Assembly (NCBI GenBank): GCA_000827265.1 | Contig: KN834932.1 | Location: forward strand, 1-30,150 | Length of the DNA stretch: 30,150 bases | Source: Collybiopsis luxurians FD-317 M1 | Taxonomy: Eukaryota; Basidiomycota; Agaricomycetes; Agaricales; Omphalotaceae | Direction: 5' to 3' | Part shown: in pieces, positions 21,030 to 30,150 of the stretch | Layout of the letters: each line of letters starts with the position of its first letter | Numbering within the stretch: position 1 is the first letter of the stretch | The notes under the pieces: generated by a model | Database searches by the model: none | The model's input: the letters and a program-made list of their open reading frames with translations, nothing else | What the model was told of the DNA's origin: nothing | Translations under genes and position numbers: made by a program

Positions 21030-22976
21030 CTAGGGCTGAGGGGTATAGGTAGTAAACTTCTTGAGCGACTTCTCCCAACGAGTACGTCGCTCCCGAATGT
21101 ACTCTTCAACCTGTTCCGGTGTCGCCGTGGGTAAATAATCCTTGTCGTTCTTCATCCCGTTTGCTGCGAATCGAAAAAGTGCTCCAGCCGAGTATTGGGT
21201 GATGGAGTATCGTTTCTCGCCTAGGATAGTGCGGTTAGAGAGCATCCGATGATATATTATGCGTAAGAGCTTACCAGGCTGGATAGGGAGGTTAGAGTGG
21301 CGGAGGATCGCGGAGAGAATGATTATGGATGAGCCGGGAGGGAATCTAATGACGATACCAAGGTCCCAGAGCACGAGCTCTCCACCTTTGGCATCGTCGA
21401 AGTCCCCCGCGCTAGTGATAGCGCATCCTCCTGGACCGTTGTTTCCGTGGTCGACGTGGTCGGGGGTGACGGTTTGAGGACCAAGGTTGAAGGTGGTGGC
21501 GGCGAATACAGAATCCGGGAAATTCTTGCGGAGAGTGGGATTCGAGCTTCGTAGGGCCTCATCGTTGGCTTTGTATTCTGCATACATTTCAGGGCAAAAT
21601 CGACGATAACCACTATTTACGAGGCCTGATACACGCTGTACGGCGTCGTTAGATAGGAGGGTCTGGAGTACTTGGGCGTTTCGTTTGGAGTGTTTAGTGT
21701 TGGAAGGGCAAGTCTATGTGCGCGAAAGAGTTGGTAGAAAAGTCGACGGACAATGAAGATTAACCTACCTGACCTCCGCCGTGCGAGTAGCCTATAGTCT
21801 GAGCTACATAATCTCCCCGTCGATGGAACATTTCCTTGGCGGTGAATTTGCCGTTCACCCTGGCCTTTTCGAGTATTCGACATAGCTCAGGGTGAACATA
21901 TGTATTCCACTGTGGGTCGCGAGGATTTGCAAGACAATAGACCAGACCCCGCCCCTCCCTATCGCAAATCACCAGATCGTACCTAGGAGTGAGATAAGTC
22001 TGGAGAATTTGACGAGGAAATCAGAAGTACGAACGTAGCGTCCCAGTTGTAATATATAGTCCTGGCTAGAACCTCGTTTCTTGTTAAATGCTTGAATAAG
22101 GACCGGGTGCGCTTCCCTTGAAAGCCCGTCGACGAGATGGGTAAAATGTCGGCCTCAAAATCGAGCTGCACGACCTCCGCTTCTTCGACCCGTTTCCGAG
22201 ACACACCCTTGTCATATTTCCCGTGAGATGTCTCTGCGCGATGAACGTTGCGTCGCCTCTTCTTGTACGCGTGTTTCTTGTCCTTCTGGGCTTGATTGCG
22301 CACCCGACGTTTTCGTTTCTGAGTAGATGAGCATTGGATGTTCAGTGAAGAGGTTGGAATTGGGGGATGGAGCATGTTGTGGGATGGATCTGCGGCCATC
22401 GATAGGGAATGGACAGAACGGCTAGGCGACAGATCTGGCCAGTCGCCTTCAGATCCAGCGTCGTCATCATCGGTCAGGTCTCCTGCGTAAATATCAAGTT
22501 CCAGCTCGTCGATCATACGTAAGAATTCCGGGTCCAGGGGAGGCAGCTCATGTTCTTCATCTTCACTCTCTTCGCCAACGCCAGCGCTGCCGTCATCCGA
22601 ATTGTACCCGTCTTCCCCGCGTGAGATTCGCTCCCTTTCGGCCTCAGCGAGGAGCTCCATCAGGTCAATATCGAGGCGGATTGCTTTGGCTTGGCCACCT
22701 GTAGAGATTTGAAGAGAACAATGATAAGTTGTATACAAGTCGAGCAATACAAGTGTGAACCGAAAAATGATCCGCCTCTCGCTCGTTAGCACGGCCAGGG
22801 ACGGCTACACATTCGAACCGACAGGCGGAGAGAATGAAGGTACTATTGTTATAAAAATGGACCCATTCTTGCTCGTTAGCACGGCCAGGGACGGCTACAC
22901 AATCGAGCAAGTTTGGATCCGAATGGAACATGGAAACTTGAAGGTTAAAAACCACAAATGACTTACGTGTGAGCAT
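21030..22976 (-). CDS. TET/JBP-like 2-oxoglutarate/Fe(II) dioxygenase
   Basis: Proposed exons in reading order are 22976-22967, 22698-22035, 21982-21769, 21713-21275 and 21220-21030, an exact frame of 505 residues. The C-terminal half matches the dioxygenase family expanded in mushrooms and related to TET/JBP DNA base oxygenases: FNLGPQTVTPDHVDHGN with the iron-binding H382-x-D384, GGELVLWDLGIVIRFPPG, ILRHSN with the distal His435, and GEKRYSITQYSAG with Arg446 as the likely 2-oxoglutarate-binding Arg. The N-terminal half has an acidic region (about 30-90) and a very basic, probable nuclear localisation segment (131-154). All key residues are present, so it should be active. The family is thought to oxidise 5-methylcytosine, but the substrate here is unknown. 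The first exon has only 10 bases, and its intron is unusually long (268 nt). Another upstream exon is possible. Confidence 0.85.
22781..22816. repeat. 36-bp direct repeat, copy 1 (inside the dioxygenase intron)
   Basis: The segment starting GCTCGTTAGCACGGCC is repeated 90 bp away with one mismatch. It lies inside the 268-nt first intron of the dioxygenase gene. Read on the gene's strand it contains TGCTAAC, a strong branch-site match. Confidence 0.9.
22871..22906. repeat. 36-bp direct repeat, copy 2
   Basis: This is the second copy of the intronic repeat, identical except for one base near its end. On the gene's strand this copy is the upstream one. It also carries TGCTAAC. Confidence 0.9.
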
Positions 22977-23456
22977 TTTTAGGCAGACCGTTCCTGGTTC
23001 AAAGGGATAGGGTAGAGGCTGAGAGTTGGGGGCCAAAGGGAGATTGTGGCGGTTGGCGTTTAAAAGTGTTGATGGGCATAAACGAGTTTCTGATGGTGAT
23101 CACGCGATCGTGTACCAGACGCATCCCGGGGGCCCTGTATTATGGCATCGAACGTTCGTGTTGACAAGGCTCACAGTGACGCCTACGTATAGAAAAGTAC
23201 ATTAGTTTTTTATCCTTCAAAAGTTGTGAGTTACTAGACCTCTATGACGCATCGTGCATTCGTATAATTAAAATGAGTACAAAGTTCAGCGCGGTAAGTG
23301 CGTGATACATTTGGTATATTAAAGTGAGTACAATGTTCAGCAAATGGCACCAACGAGAGCGTTCAAACGAGCAGGTATCGAGCAAAATGATTTACATACA
23401 GGCATGGACGTTAGGCGTGGCCAGACGATTGCTCCGAGGTGGCAGAGGATGAGGGG
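22977..23456. other. Intergenic region with a short imperfect tandem repeat
   Basis: No gene is seen. A segment of about 35 bp (GTATAATTAAAATGAGTAC then AAAGTTCAGC, 23261-23291) recurs about 50 bp further on (23311-23341) as GTATATTAAAGTGAGTACAATGTTCAGC. The dioxygenase promoter should lie here. Confidence 0.55.
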
Positions 23457-23753
23457 TTAGGGGACATTTTCAGTGGGAGCATCGTCAGCTATGACATGGT
23501 TTACAATGGCTGTCGATGGGTAAGAACAAAGACTCGGCTCGAGAGTAAGGTCGTACTTACCGTCGAGGACATATCCATTCTCAGGAGTGACAAGCAGACC
23601 TCGGGACTTCGGCAGGAAGTACTCGTAAACGACGATAAGAAGATTGGCGATGCATACGGAGCGAGCATAATGAAGGGCGTATGCAGGCCCTAATTTGGAT
23701 CGCTGCTCGAGAGTATATATTGACTTTGATTGGTGTTGCAACCTGGTTTTCAT
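23457..23753 (-). CDS. Small two-exon ORF, hypothetical, 81 residues
   Basis: Exons 23753-23561 and 23509-23457 are joined by a 51-nt intron (GTAAGT donor, TTAC branch, GACAG acceptor) with exact frame, ending ADDAPTENVP. The middle has a moderately hydrophobic stretch (SVCIANLLIVVYEYFLP), too weak to call a membrane helix. The good intron supports a real transcript. It may be the tail of a longer decayed or mis-modelled gene from the 424-residue gene upstream on the same strand. I do not recognise it. Confidence 0.45.
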   Translation of the reverse strand: MKTRLQHQSKSIYTLEQRSKLGPAYALHYARSVCIANLLIVVYEYFLPKSRGLLVTPENGYVLDGKYDLTLEPSLCSYPSTAIVNHVIADDAPTENVP

Positions 23754-24122
23754 TACAACATACTTTATTCGTATCGACTAGCTATCTAGTTTGGTACAGA
23801 AGTTTGTGTGCGATTCGGATGCGTGCAGTTATAGGTACAAGCGATACAGTCCCGCAGAACATTATGGGATGGTATATATCATAGGACATGCTAGGTTCGT
23901 CTACGGCAATCATTATCATGCGTACAGAGTGCAATGGTTTGGGTGAAACAGCAATGGAGGCGTGCAAAACTCGAATGATCGGCGATACAGAGTGTAATAA
24001 ATAAGTGTGGGTCAAAAGTACAGTGGAGGAATCATGCGAGCTGGAGACAACAGAGAGCATTCAGAGCAGCAAATAAAACGTACAGGCGAGAGTCCGTGCG
24101 AATGTTAACGAGTGTAAAATGT
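23754..24122. other. Intergenic stretch, no gene seen
   Basis: Lies between two minus-strand genes. The motif GATACAG(A/T) recurs with surrounding similarity near 23844, 23923 and 23985, but nothing interpretable was found. Confidence 0.4.
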
Positions 24123-25550
24123 TTACTGAGGGCACGATACCATCGGAGGGTAGTCACGGTCTGTGAAATCTCGTCAGTATTGGCACTGGAGACACGTTAC
24201 AAACATACCTGATGGAAAGGTGAGGTCCAGCACCGTGAACGCGTCCTCGGATCGAAGCTGAAGGCATGCCCACGTAATCATGAGCATGTTGGTGACGTTC
24301 CGAATGTCATCGAATGCTTCGTCGACAAGCCATTTGGCATAGTCGACTACGGAGACGAATCGATCCGCGAATTCAGGGATCCCGAGAAAGTGAAATACGC
24401 AGCGGCGCAAGGCATCGATCCTCCATACGATGTAGGGTATGCCGCGATAAATATCCTCCTCGTCCTCTCGACCCTTGCAGACGATGTCCTTGCCAGTTTC
24501 GGGATGGCGGAGCTGTGGTAGGGAGGATGGAGTCCAGCACTTCCAGCAGATTATGGTGTCGGCGTGCAACGCTTGGCGGAACTCTTTATAATACTTGCAC
24601 TTCTTTCCGCCCATGGTCCCGCAGCAGCGATAGAGTTGGCTGTGGGTTGTTATTGACTTCGTTCCCGTGATGAGGTGGAAGATGCAGGGCTCTTTTGCCT
24701 CCTCGACGAGGTCATACAGAGAGGTGAGTACCAAATCAAGACCACCGTAATGATCGACGATGTCGATCGGTATCCTCACTTCCCGAATGTATGGCGCAGC
24801 TCGGAGGTTACCTAGCACGATCCCGTTGTAGGAGTACGGCCTAGTGTCGACGTTCAGGAGAGTGGGGTCGTATACGAAGCCTGCAACGGTACTAGAGGAA
24901 GGTTGGGCGGTAGAGGGGTTTGGTGGAGGGGAACTTTTGTACGTGGACTTGGGCGCGGTGGGTTGTTGGACTTTTGGGAAATGGGAATCGTACGCAGGCT
25001 TTGGAGGTTTGGATTTGATTGCAAGATCGAGGGGCGGAGCTTGGGTGAACGTAGAGCGTAAGGACTTGGTGGCAGGGGGAGGGGTCGGGACTCGAGTGGC
25101 AGGTGATGAAGACGTGGACGACTGGGAAAGGATCCGGATAGGGGATTTCTCTCGAGCGGTCTGTGCACGCGTCGGTTGGACCTGCTTCTGCTTGTTATAT
25201 CGAAGTGCCCGATCAGATGCTTGACGTTCTGCGGCATTCTGGTATATCGTTAGATAATGGAAGATCGAGTGGAATTTTGTTCTGCTTACAGTAATCGGGG
25301 TCGAGGGCAAGCCCAGCTCGGCGTATTCAGCGGAATGTACTTTATCGGAAAGCTTGAATATCGACTGAAGAACACGCATTAATTGATATAATGAAGTTGA
25401 TGAAAACGCGTCGAATACCTGTAGTGCAAACGTGTGATTTGCTTGGACATGCGTTTCGAGCTCCTCAACCGGCCCACTAAATTTGCACTTGGCATCGACG
25501 CGCGAAAATGGGCACTGGTATCCCACCCCAGCACTTGCTGTACAAGGCAT
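24123..25550 (-). CDS. Unrecognised 424-residue protein with N-terminal C2H2-like finger
   Basis: Exons in reading order are 25550-25419, 25364-25290, 25238-24209 and 24160-24123; the frame is exact. Introns 1 and 2 (54 and 51 nt) are multiples of three and contain no stop, so an unspliced read looks like one long frame. GT-AG ends and a CTAAC branch in intron 2 favour splicing. Residues 13-39 form a C2H2-like finger (Cys13, Cys22, His34, His39). A Pro/Ser/Thr-rich basic linker follows. The C-terminal half has a Cys-rich block (YRCCG, KKCKYY, IICWKCW, IVCKG) that could bind zinc, then an alpha-helical region. It is divergent from the helicase gene with a shared 247-bp promoter, and both proteins start with a similar finger. 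The function is unknown. Confidence 0.78.
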
Positions 25551-25797
25551 CGTCAATCCTCGATACGGATGTTATCAGTATGGGGTGCAGGCTGGTTTGA
25601 GAGGTGAGTTTCACATACCTGCGACGACAAACTCGAGTTTTCCGCGTTTAAGGACATACATAACTTATTAAATATCGTAAAGGACGTGGATGATGGTGGT
25701 TGATAAGAAAGAAGAGTTTTGGGGACGTACCGATTTTGTACTTTGGCGCGCCTGTCACATCCACGTGGTAAATTCAAACTTGCCTTTTACGTCCATC
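25551..25797. promoter_or_regulatory. Shared promoter of the divergent finger-protein and helicase genes
   Basis: Only 247 bp separate the two start codons. It contains a GGCGCGCC palindrome (25745-25752) and a CACGTG E-box (25762-25767) close to the helicase start. Such a compact gap suggests co-regulation. The motif assignments are by sequence only. Confidence 0.45.
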
Positions 25798-28700
25798 ATG
25801 GCAAGGTAAGTCTTAAATATTCGCCTATATGCGAAGTTTTTACACTGAAAAAAAAAAATAGAGGATGTCAGGTCGACAATTGCATTTTCCCTGAAGCTGG
25901 TAAGGCGGATAATCACCGCAAAGCTTACCATTCAGGTTATTACATGCTCGATATGGGCGACAAAAGTACACTTTTTTTCTTTTCTCTTCAACTCACGCAC
26001 AGTATTCATGTATATTACCTCTAGAGCGCTTTGGTAAAGACTCTTTAAAGGTTTTGAGAAACCCAGACTCAGGAGAGCTCGAGTGTCCTTGTGGAAATAC
26101 GACGCACAATCGCCGCAACAAAAATATTATGGCGCGAATTTGTCTCCTCGAAAAGCACCCCGAAGGTGAGCTGCCCAACGAGTTTGGAGAGCCGGATGAG
26201 GATCTGCGTGTGGACCCCATATCCAAAAAGCCTGTTTATCCGGAAAGGTATGAATCGGCTAAAAAGGTGTCTAAGACCAAGAAACGAGGACCGCGGCGTA
26301 AGGTCCCAGTTTTGGAACCCTTGGCTGAGGGTTCTAGCGGTGTTCATGCTCTCAATGATGCCGCTGACTTTGCTGGAGATGCGCCCCCTACTCCTGATGG
26401 ATCCAGCTTACCAGATATCAACATGGCTGGGCCCCCTGATGCAGATTCAATGGTATTGGACTCGAATATTCATTCTCCTGCACCGTCGCCAGAACCTCTG
26501 GGTCTTTCTCCCTCCAGGTTCCGTTCCCCTTCATCTGGTTCTCTGCCTATTCCTGTCTCTGGTATCCATTCCCCTTCAATCCTTGATGACGTTGAGATGG
26601 AGGTGTCGCCCCGTGATATCGTTCATTCTGAAGTGGACGACGATTTGGTGGCTCCTGAGTATGAGGAAGGGTCAGAAGATGAGGGAGACGACTGGATGGA
26701 AGGGTATGAGGCCTCCGATTATCCGATTGGCGAATTGGAACTTGCTAGCGACCGGGATTTCGTGCATCAACACCAGCCGCTGCCTGATACTACCACTGAA
26801 AGCTCTGAAGACTTTCTCGCAGGTTATAGTCTGATCGTTGATCGCACATGGCGTCGGACAATCTGCTTGGACTGCCAGGAGCCTATCAATTGGAAGCTAG
26901 CCCGGAAACACGTTCAAGCACAGCACCATTCCAAGACCTCTCGCGCTCAGTTGGTTGCTGGATCGTACATCCCTCTCCCTGACGACTCTATATTTCTCGA
27001 AAGTCTTATCAAACTTGGCGCCGACAACCCTGTACCTTTCCCAGACCACCCAGTCCACCCCATTCCCGGATTGGTAAAGAAGCTGGCTTATCGATGCGAC
27101 TTCGGTGACTGTGGATTGGTCGCCGGTACGAAACGTTCCATGAAGACTCACTGGTCCACTGCTCAGCACATATGGGGTACTCGGGATCGCCGTGCTGTTA
27201 AGCCTTCTTGTACCGAAATTCACGTTCATCCACTAAGCAACTTTGGCAATTCAAAGAAGCGTTTCTTGGAGATTTTGGAGATCGAAGAGGAGGCTAAGGA
27301 TGATGTGGCCTTGCGATCTATTCTGGAGTTTTGCAAGTCCAAGGGCCTCGGGGATGCTCCCGATAGGTTTGGGTCTGGTGGAGATGTGGAGGCGTCGGAG
27401 ATGAACGAGCTATATCGCCAATTCAAGTGGTATGAGGTTTTGGATGACATTGAGTATGCCCTACTCCGTCAAATTGCTGAGAGTCCGGGGGAGGTAGGAG
27501 ATTTAGGTGAACTTCGTATTCGCGTCGCGGGTCTGGAGTACTATGAGCAGGTTGCAAGGGCTTTGGAACGCCTGAGTGTCACTACTCGAAGATGGATTCG
27601 GAGCCCATCTCTCAAGTGAGTGGTGATTTTTGCATTTTTAACTTTTCTAATTGATATTCTAGCGAGCCGCTGAAGCAGGTCCCATTTCGTCGACCTCAGG
27701 AACACGGGACCATTGACAATGACTCCCGATTTCTTACCGACTTCCTTACTTTTCTTATTCGATCTATTCGCACACCACTTCCCAAATTTCCAGTCGTGGT
27801 ACATCCCTCTACGAAAGATTTGCTTGTTCGGTTGTATGACATGGCGTCTGACCCAGAAGTCTCTGTAGCGGAACTCACGCAAATTCTGCACAGTTGTGTT
27901 TGGAGCTTTCTCTCTAATCCAACTCGCGAGTTCAAAGCTGAGCCGAATATGTGTCCCCTCTCGCGTTTCATCATAGCTTGGGCCTTGGCCGACGATAAGG
28001 GGACGTTCGTGCCTATTCGGCAGATTCCAGTAGTATACTCAAAGATCCAGTGGTGTTTTCGAGCGACGGGTTGCTGGGAGATCCAACTCCAGCGTAAAAA
28101 TTATGATCACAGCTGCTTCGAGTAAGTTCACTGATGGATTTTCAATTTTTTTTGGACTCACCAGTTGTTCATACAGTACGTATAAATCTCTCATCAAGCC
28201 TTTCCTCGTGGACTACGAACAAACTCCGTTTGCAACGATGCGGGAGAATATCAAACGATTCTCTGCCGTTGTGATGCGTCAGCCAGGACTTCCTCGGTTC
28301 ACTTGGGATGTTAGTTATGAGGTCATATCTATCGACGGTAACCCTCTCAGATGGAAGGATATTGTATCGTCGTGGCAAGATTCCCTCTCCATGCTCCAAA
28401 CGTGTATTTGCAAGCTCTTTCGCGGCTGCGAGTACGAGCATATCCTCGATTTTATTGACGGCAAACTCGATCCGGACTCGCCTGAGAAATGGTTCCGTGA
28501 TTCTCGAACGGATACCTCTGTCGGCTATTCCTTCATCACTGACCCTAAGAACGGTTTGTTAGAGTACAGGGGTGTGCTCCTTAAACATTTGATTCGAGAT
28601 TCGACGCTGTTCACCATTATTGACGGTAAACCCCATGCCAAGTCTGGAAAGGTGTGGGAATGGTTCGGTGAGCTGCAAGATGTAGTGAACTTGCTCTGGT

Positions 28701-30150
28701 ATACAACATCCGTTACGTGTCCCGGCTCAGCTCGCGGTACAGAGTGGCAGCACCTATACTACGCGAATCACCCGTCTCACCAAAAAAACTTGCATTGTCT
28801 CAACGGCCTTCCAGGTATCGAGTTCATTTATGGAAAGATGGAGAGTCAAAAAGGACATACAACGGCTGTCCTTCGAACTCCCGCAGTTCAAATTTCACGT
28901 CTACTTATCTTGACTCTCACTACCGTGTACTATGCCGCTGCCCACATTGGTCTATACGTTGGTATGCCCAAGGCGCATGCAGATAACTATCTTTATCAGA
29001 TATTCCTGCGCTATGGACGACCCCTTCTATCCGAGAATTACTCGAAATATCTTGGTACGGTTACTCGAACGACGCTGGGACTTGCATTGAAACTGCGCGA
29101 TTTTCGTCAGCTGGACAAGGCTCTCTTGACTCAGAAATGTAATCTCGAATTCGATAACCCAGAGGATCGGGAGACAGAGGCAGATGTGATGCATGGAATG
29201 CATGGACATAGCACGGTGGTTGCACGTCGCCACTATGGTCTCACTTCGACTAATGCAACCATATATATCCCTCGTGATGTGGTCGTTTCTTCTCAACGAG
29301 TTGCGCTGGCTTGGCAGTGGGCAATTGGTTTCGTTCACCCTCACCATCGCGCTCAAGTGGCTGCTTCATTTGTTAGTCAAATCTCTTTTTTTTATTTTTG
29401 TTTCTCGGGTACTTACAAATGGTTAGACACCGAATCCAGACACCTCTCCGTTTAGTCGAGAGGCGTTTGAGCAGGTCGTTGGCCCGCTTATCCAGAGATC
29501 TCAAAATGTAATTGTGAAGGCCATCGATTCGGCAGCTGATCGCGTTATTTCCACTGTCAAAAATGTTGGAAGCTCCAATGTCCATCATATCTTGCGAGCT
29601 TTCTTCGGTCCTTCTGCCGTTCCTCGTTATCCCGCTCCTCCTATTTTTGTCCATCCTAATCTTTTGCAAAATGTCATGGGTCAGCTCTACCCTGAGGTCA
29701 AGAACCCGAAATGGCTTTCTATCGCGCAGGCTGAGTCGGTGGCGTCGGTGATGGAGAAGCAACATGTTTTCGCTGTTTTGCCTACAGGAGGGGGCAAAAG
29801 TCTTCAATTTTTTGCAGCTCCTATCCTCATTCCCAACCGTCTATTTGTGGTGATCCTCCCGCTTATCTCCCTGACCCAAGATATGTTGCGTCGTCTCGAA
29901 ACTATGCCGTATAACAGCCTCGTTTGGCCTTCTACCTCTGGTGATCCTCATGAGGCCAATCTCCTTGTTACCCCAGCTCACGAGGCTGGAACGAAAAGGT
30001 TCTTCGATTTTCTGAACCTTCCTGCCATCCTGGATCGGGTCGAACGAATTTTCATCGACGAAGTTCACCATCTACTCACCGACAAAAACTTTCGAGAGTG
30101 TTTTCGGAGATTGGCGTACCTTACTCCACTCGGGAAGAAGTTTTCCCTTC
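25798..30150 (+). CDS. Telomere-linked RecQ-type helicase with OrsD and recombinase-like regions (cut by window end)
   Basis: Exons 25798-25805, 25862-25965, 26025-27615, 27663-28121, 28177-29371 and 29427 onward keep frame exactly and give 1360 residues before the window ends. Residues 5-26 form a C2H2 finger (Cys5, Cys10, His21, His26). About 100-280 is acidic and Ser/Pro-rich. An OrsD (DUF3505)-like region has fingers Cys318/Cys321/His333/His338 and Cys395/Cys400/His413/His419. Residues about 720-1110 match the middle of fungal OrsD-type helicases and contain ARGTE (Arg907), LKLRDFR and GHS..RRHYG (His1065, Tyr1074), resembling tyrosine-recombinase boxes. The helicase follows: PTGGGKS (1238-1244), ILPLISLTQDM, LLVTPAHE and DEVH (1330-1333). 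Motifs III-VI lie beyond the window. The tiny first exon (8 nt, CATCATGGCAAG) joins a finger-coding exon. Subtelomeric RecQ helicases (TLH) are known in several fungi; their role is unsettled. Confidence 0.88.

Noticed and set aside
26091..26834. 247-codon ORF on the plus strand inside the helicase exon
   Set aside because: Alternative-frame shadow. The overlapping 26025-27615 exon carries the OrsD fingers and joins in frame with its neighbours.
26054..27619. Start of the helicase gene at the TTG at 26054
   Set aside because: TTG is not a likely nuclear start. Two upstream exons join in exact frame and supply an ATG in good context and a C2H2 finger.
1..30150. tRNA, rRNA, Helitron, LTR retrotransposon or KDZ-type transposase genes
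   Set aside because: I looked for tRNA-like folds, reverse transcriptase, Rep and transposase motifs and saw none. A sensitive profile search could still find fragments.

Overview
The window starts at a chromosome end. The first ~120 bases are CCCTAA/CCCCTAA repeats, the C-rich strand expected at the 5' end of a left telomere, so everything to the right is subtelomere. TTAGGG-type telomeres, many 48-60 nt GT-AG introns with CTRAY branch sites, a TET/JBP-like dioxygenase of the kind expanded in mushrooms, and a telomere-linked RecQ helicase with an OrsD-type finger region all point to an agaricomycete (mushroom-forming basidiomycete). The species cannot be told.

Layout. 1-120: telomere. 121-2960: AT-rich and gene-free, dominated by a degraded tandem array with a period of 340-341 bp. 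2960-7900: GC-richer, no recognisable protein, but a series of well-formed minus-strand introns (reading toward the telomere) in diverged segmental duplicates. 9225-11414: a wrecked GH31 alpha-glucosidase gene; its front part lies on the plus strand and the following part is inverted in place. 11430-13140: AT-rich block with an interstitial telomere-like tract (12079-12240) containing small GC hairpins. 13700-15700: remnants of two unrecognised genes. 15740-16950: a second AT-rich block related to the first. From about 17250 onward the sequence is gene-dense.

Gene-dense part. 17258-18405 (+): a short ribonucleotide reductase small-subunit (R2) homologue whose frame is open but which has lost the radical tyrosine and most metal ligands. 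19274-20843 (+): an unrecognised 471-residue acidic protein. 21030-22976 (-): a TET/JBP-like 2-oxoglutarate/Fe(II) dioxygenase, convergent with it. 23457-23753 (-): a small two-exon ORF. 24123-25550 (-) and 25798 to beyond 30150 (+): a divergent pair sharing a 247-bp promoter. The minus gene is an unrecognised protein with an N-terminal C2H2-like finger. The plus gene is a telomere-linked RecQ-type helicase, cut by the window edge after motif II. It has an N-terminal finger, an OrsD-like two-finger region, a region that lines up with tyrosine recombinases, and then the helicase.

Interpretation. The distal half looks like a graveyard of duplicated genes and satellite-like repeats. The proximal half carries open genes, several of which belong to DNA-acting families (helicase, possible recombinase, possible base-modifying dioxygenase). 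The helicase/recombinase-like fusion with its divergent partner, and the catalytically stripped R2 homologue, are the most interesting items. All exon models were made by eye from splice consensus and frame and have not been checked by alignment or RNA.
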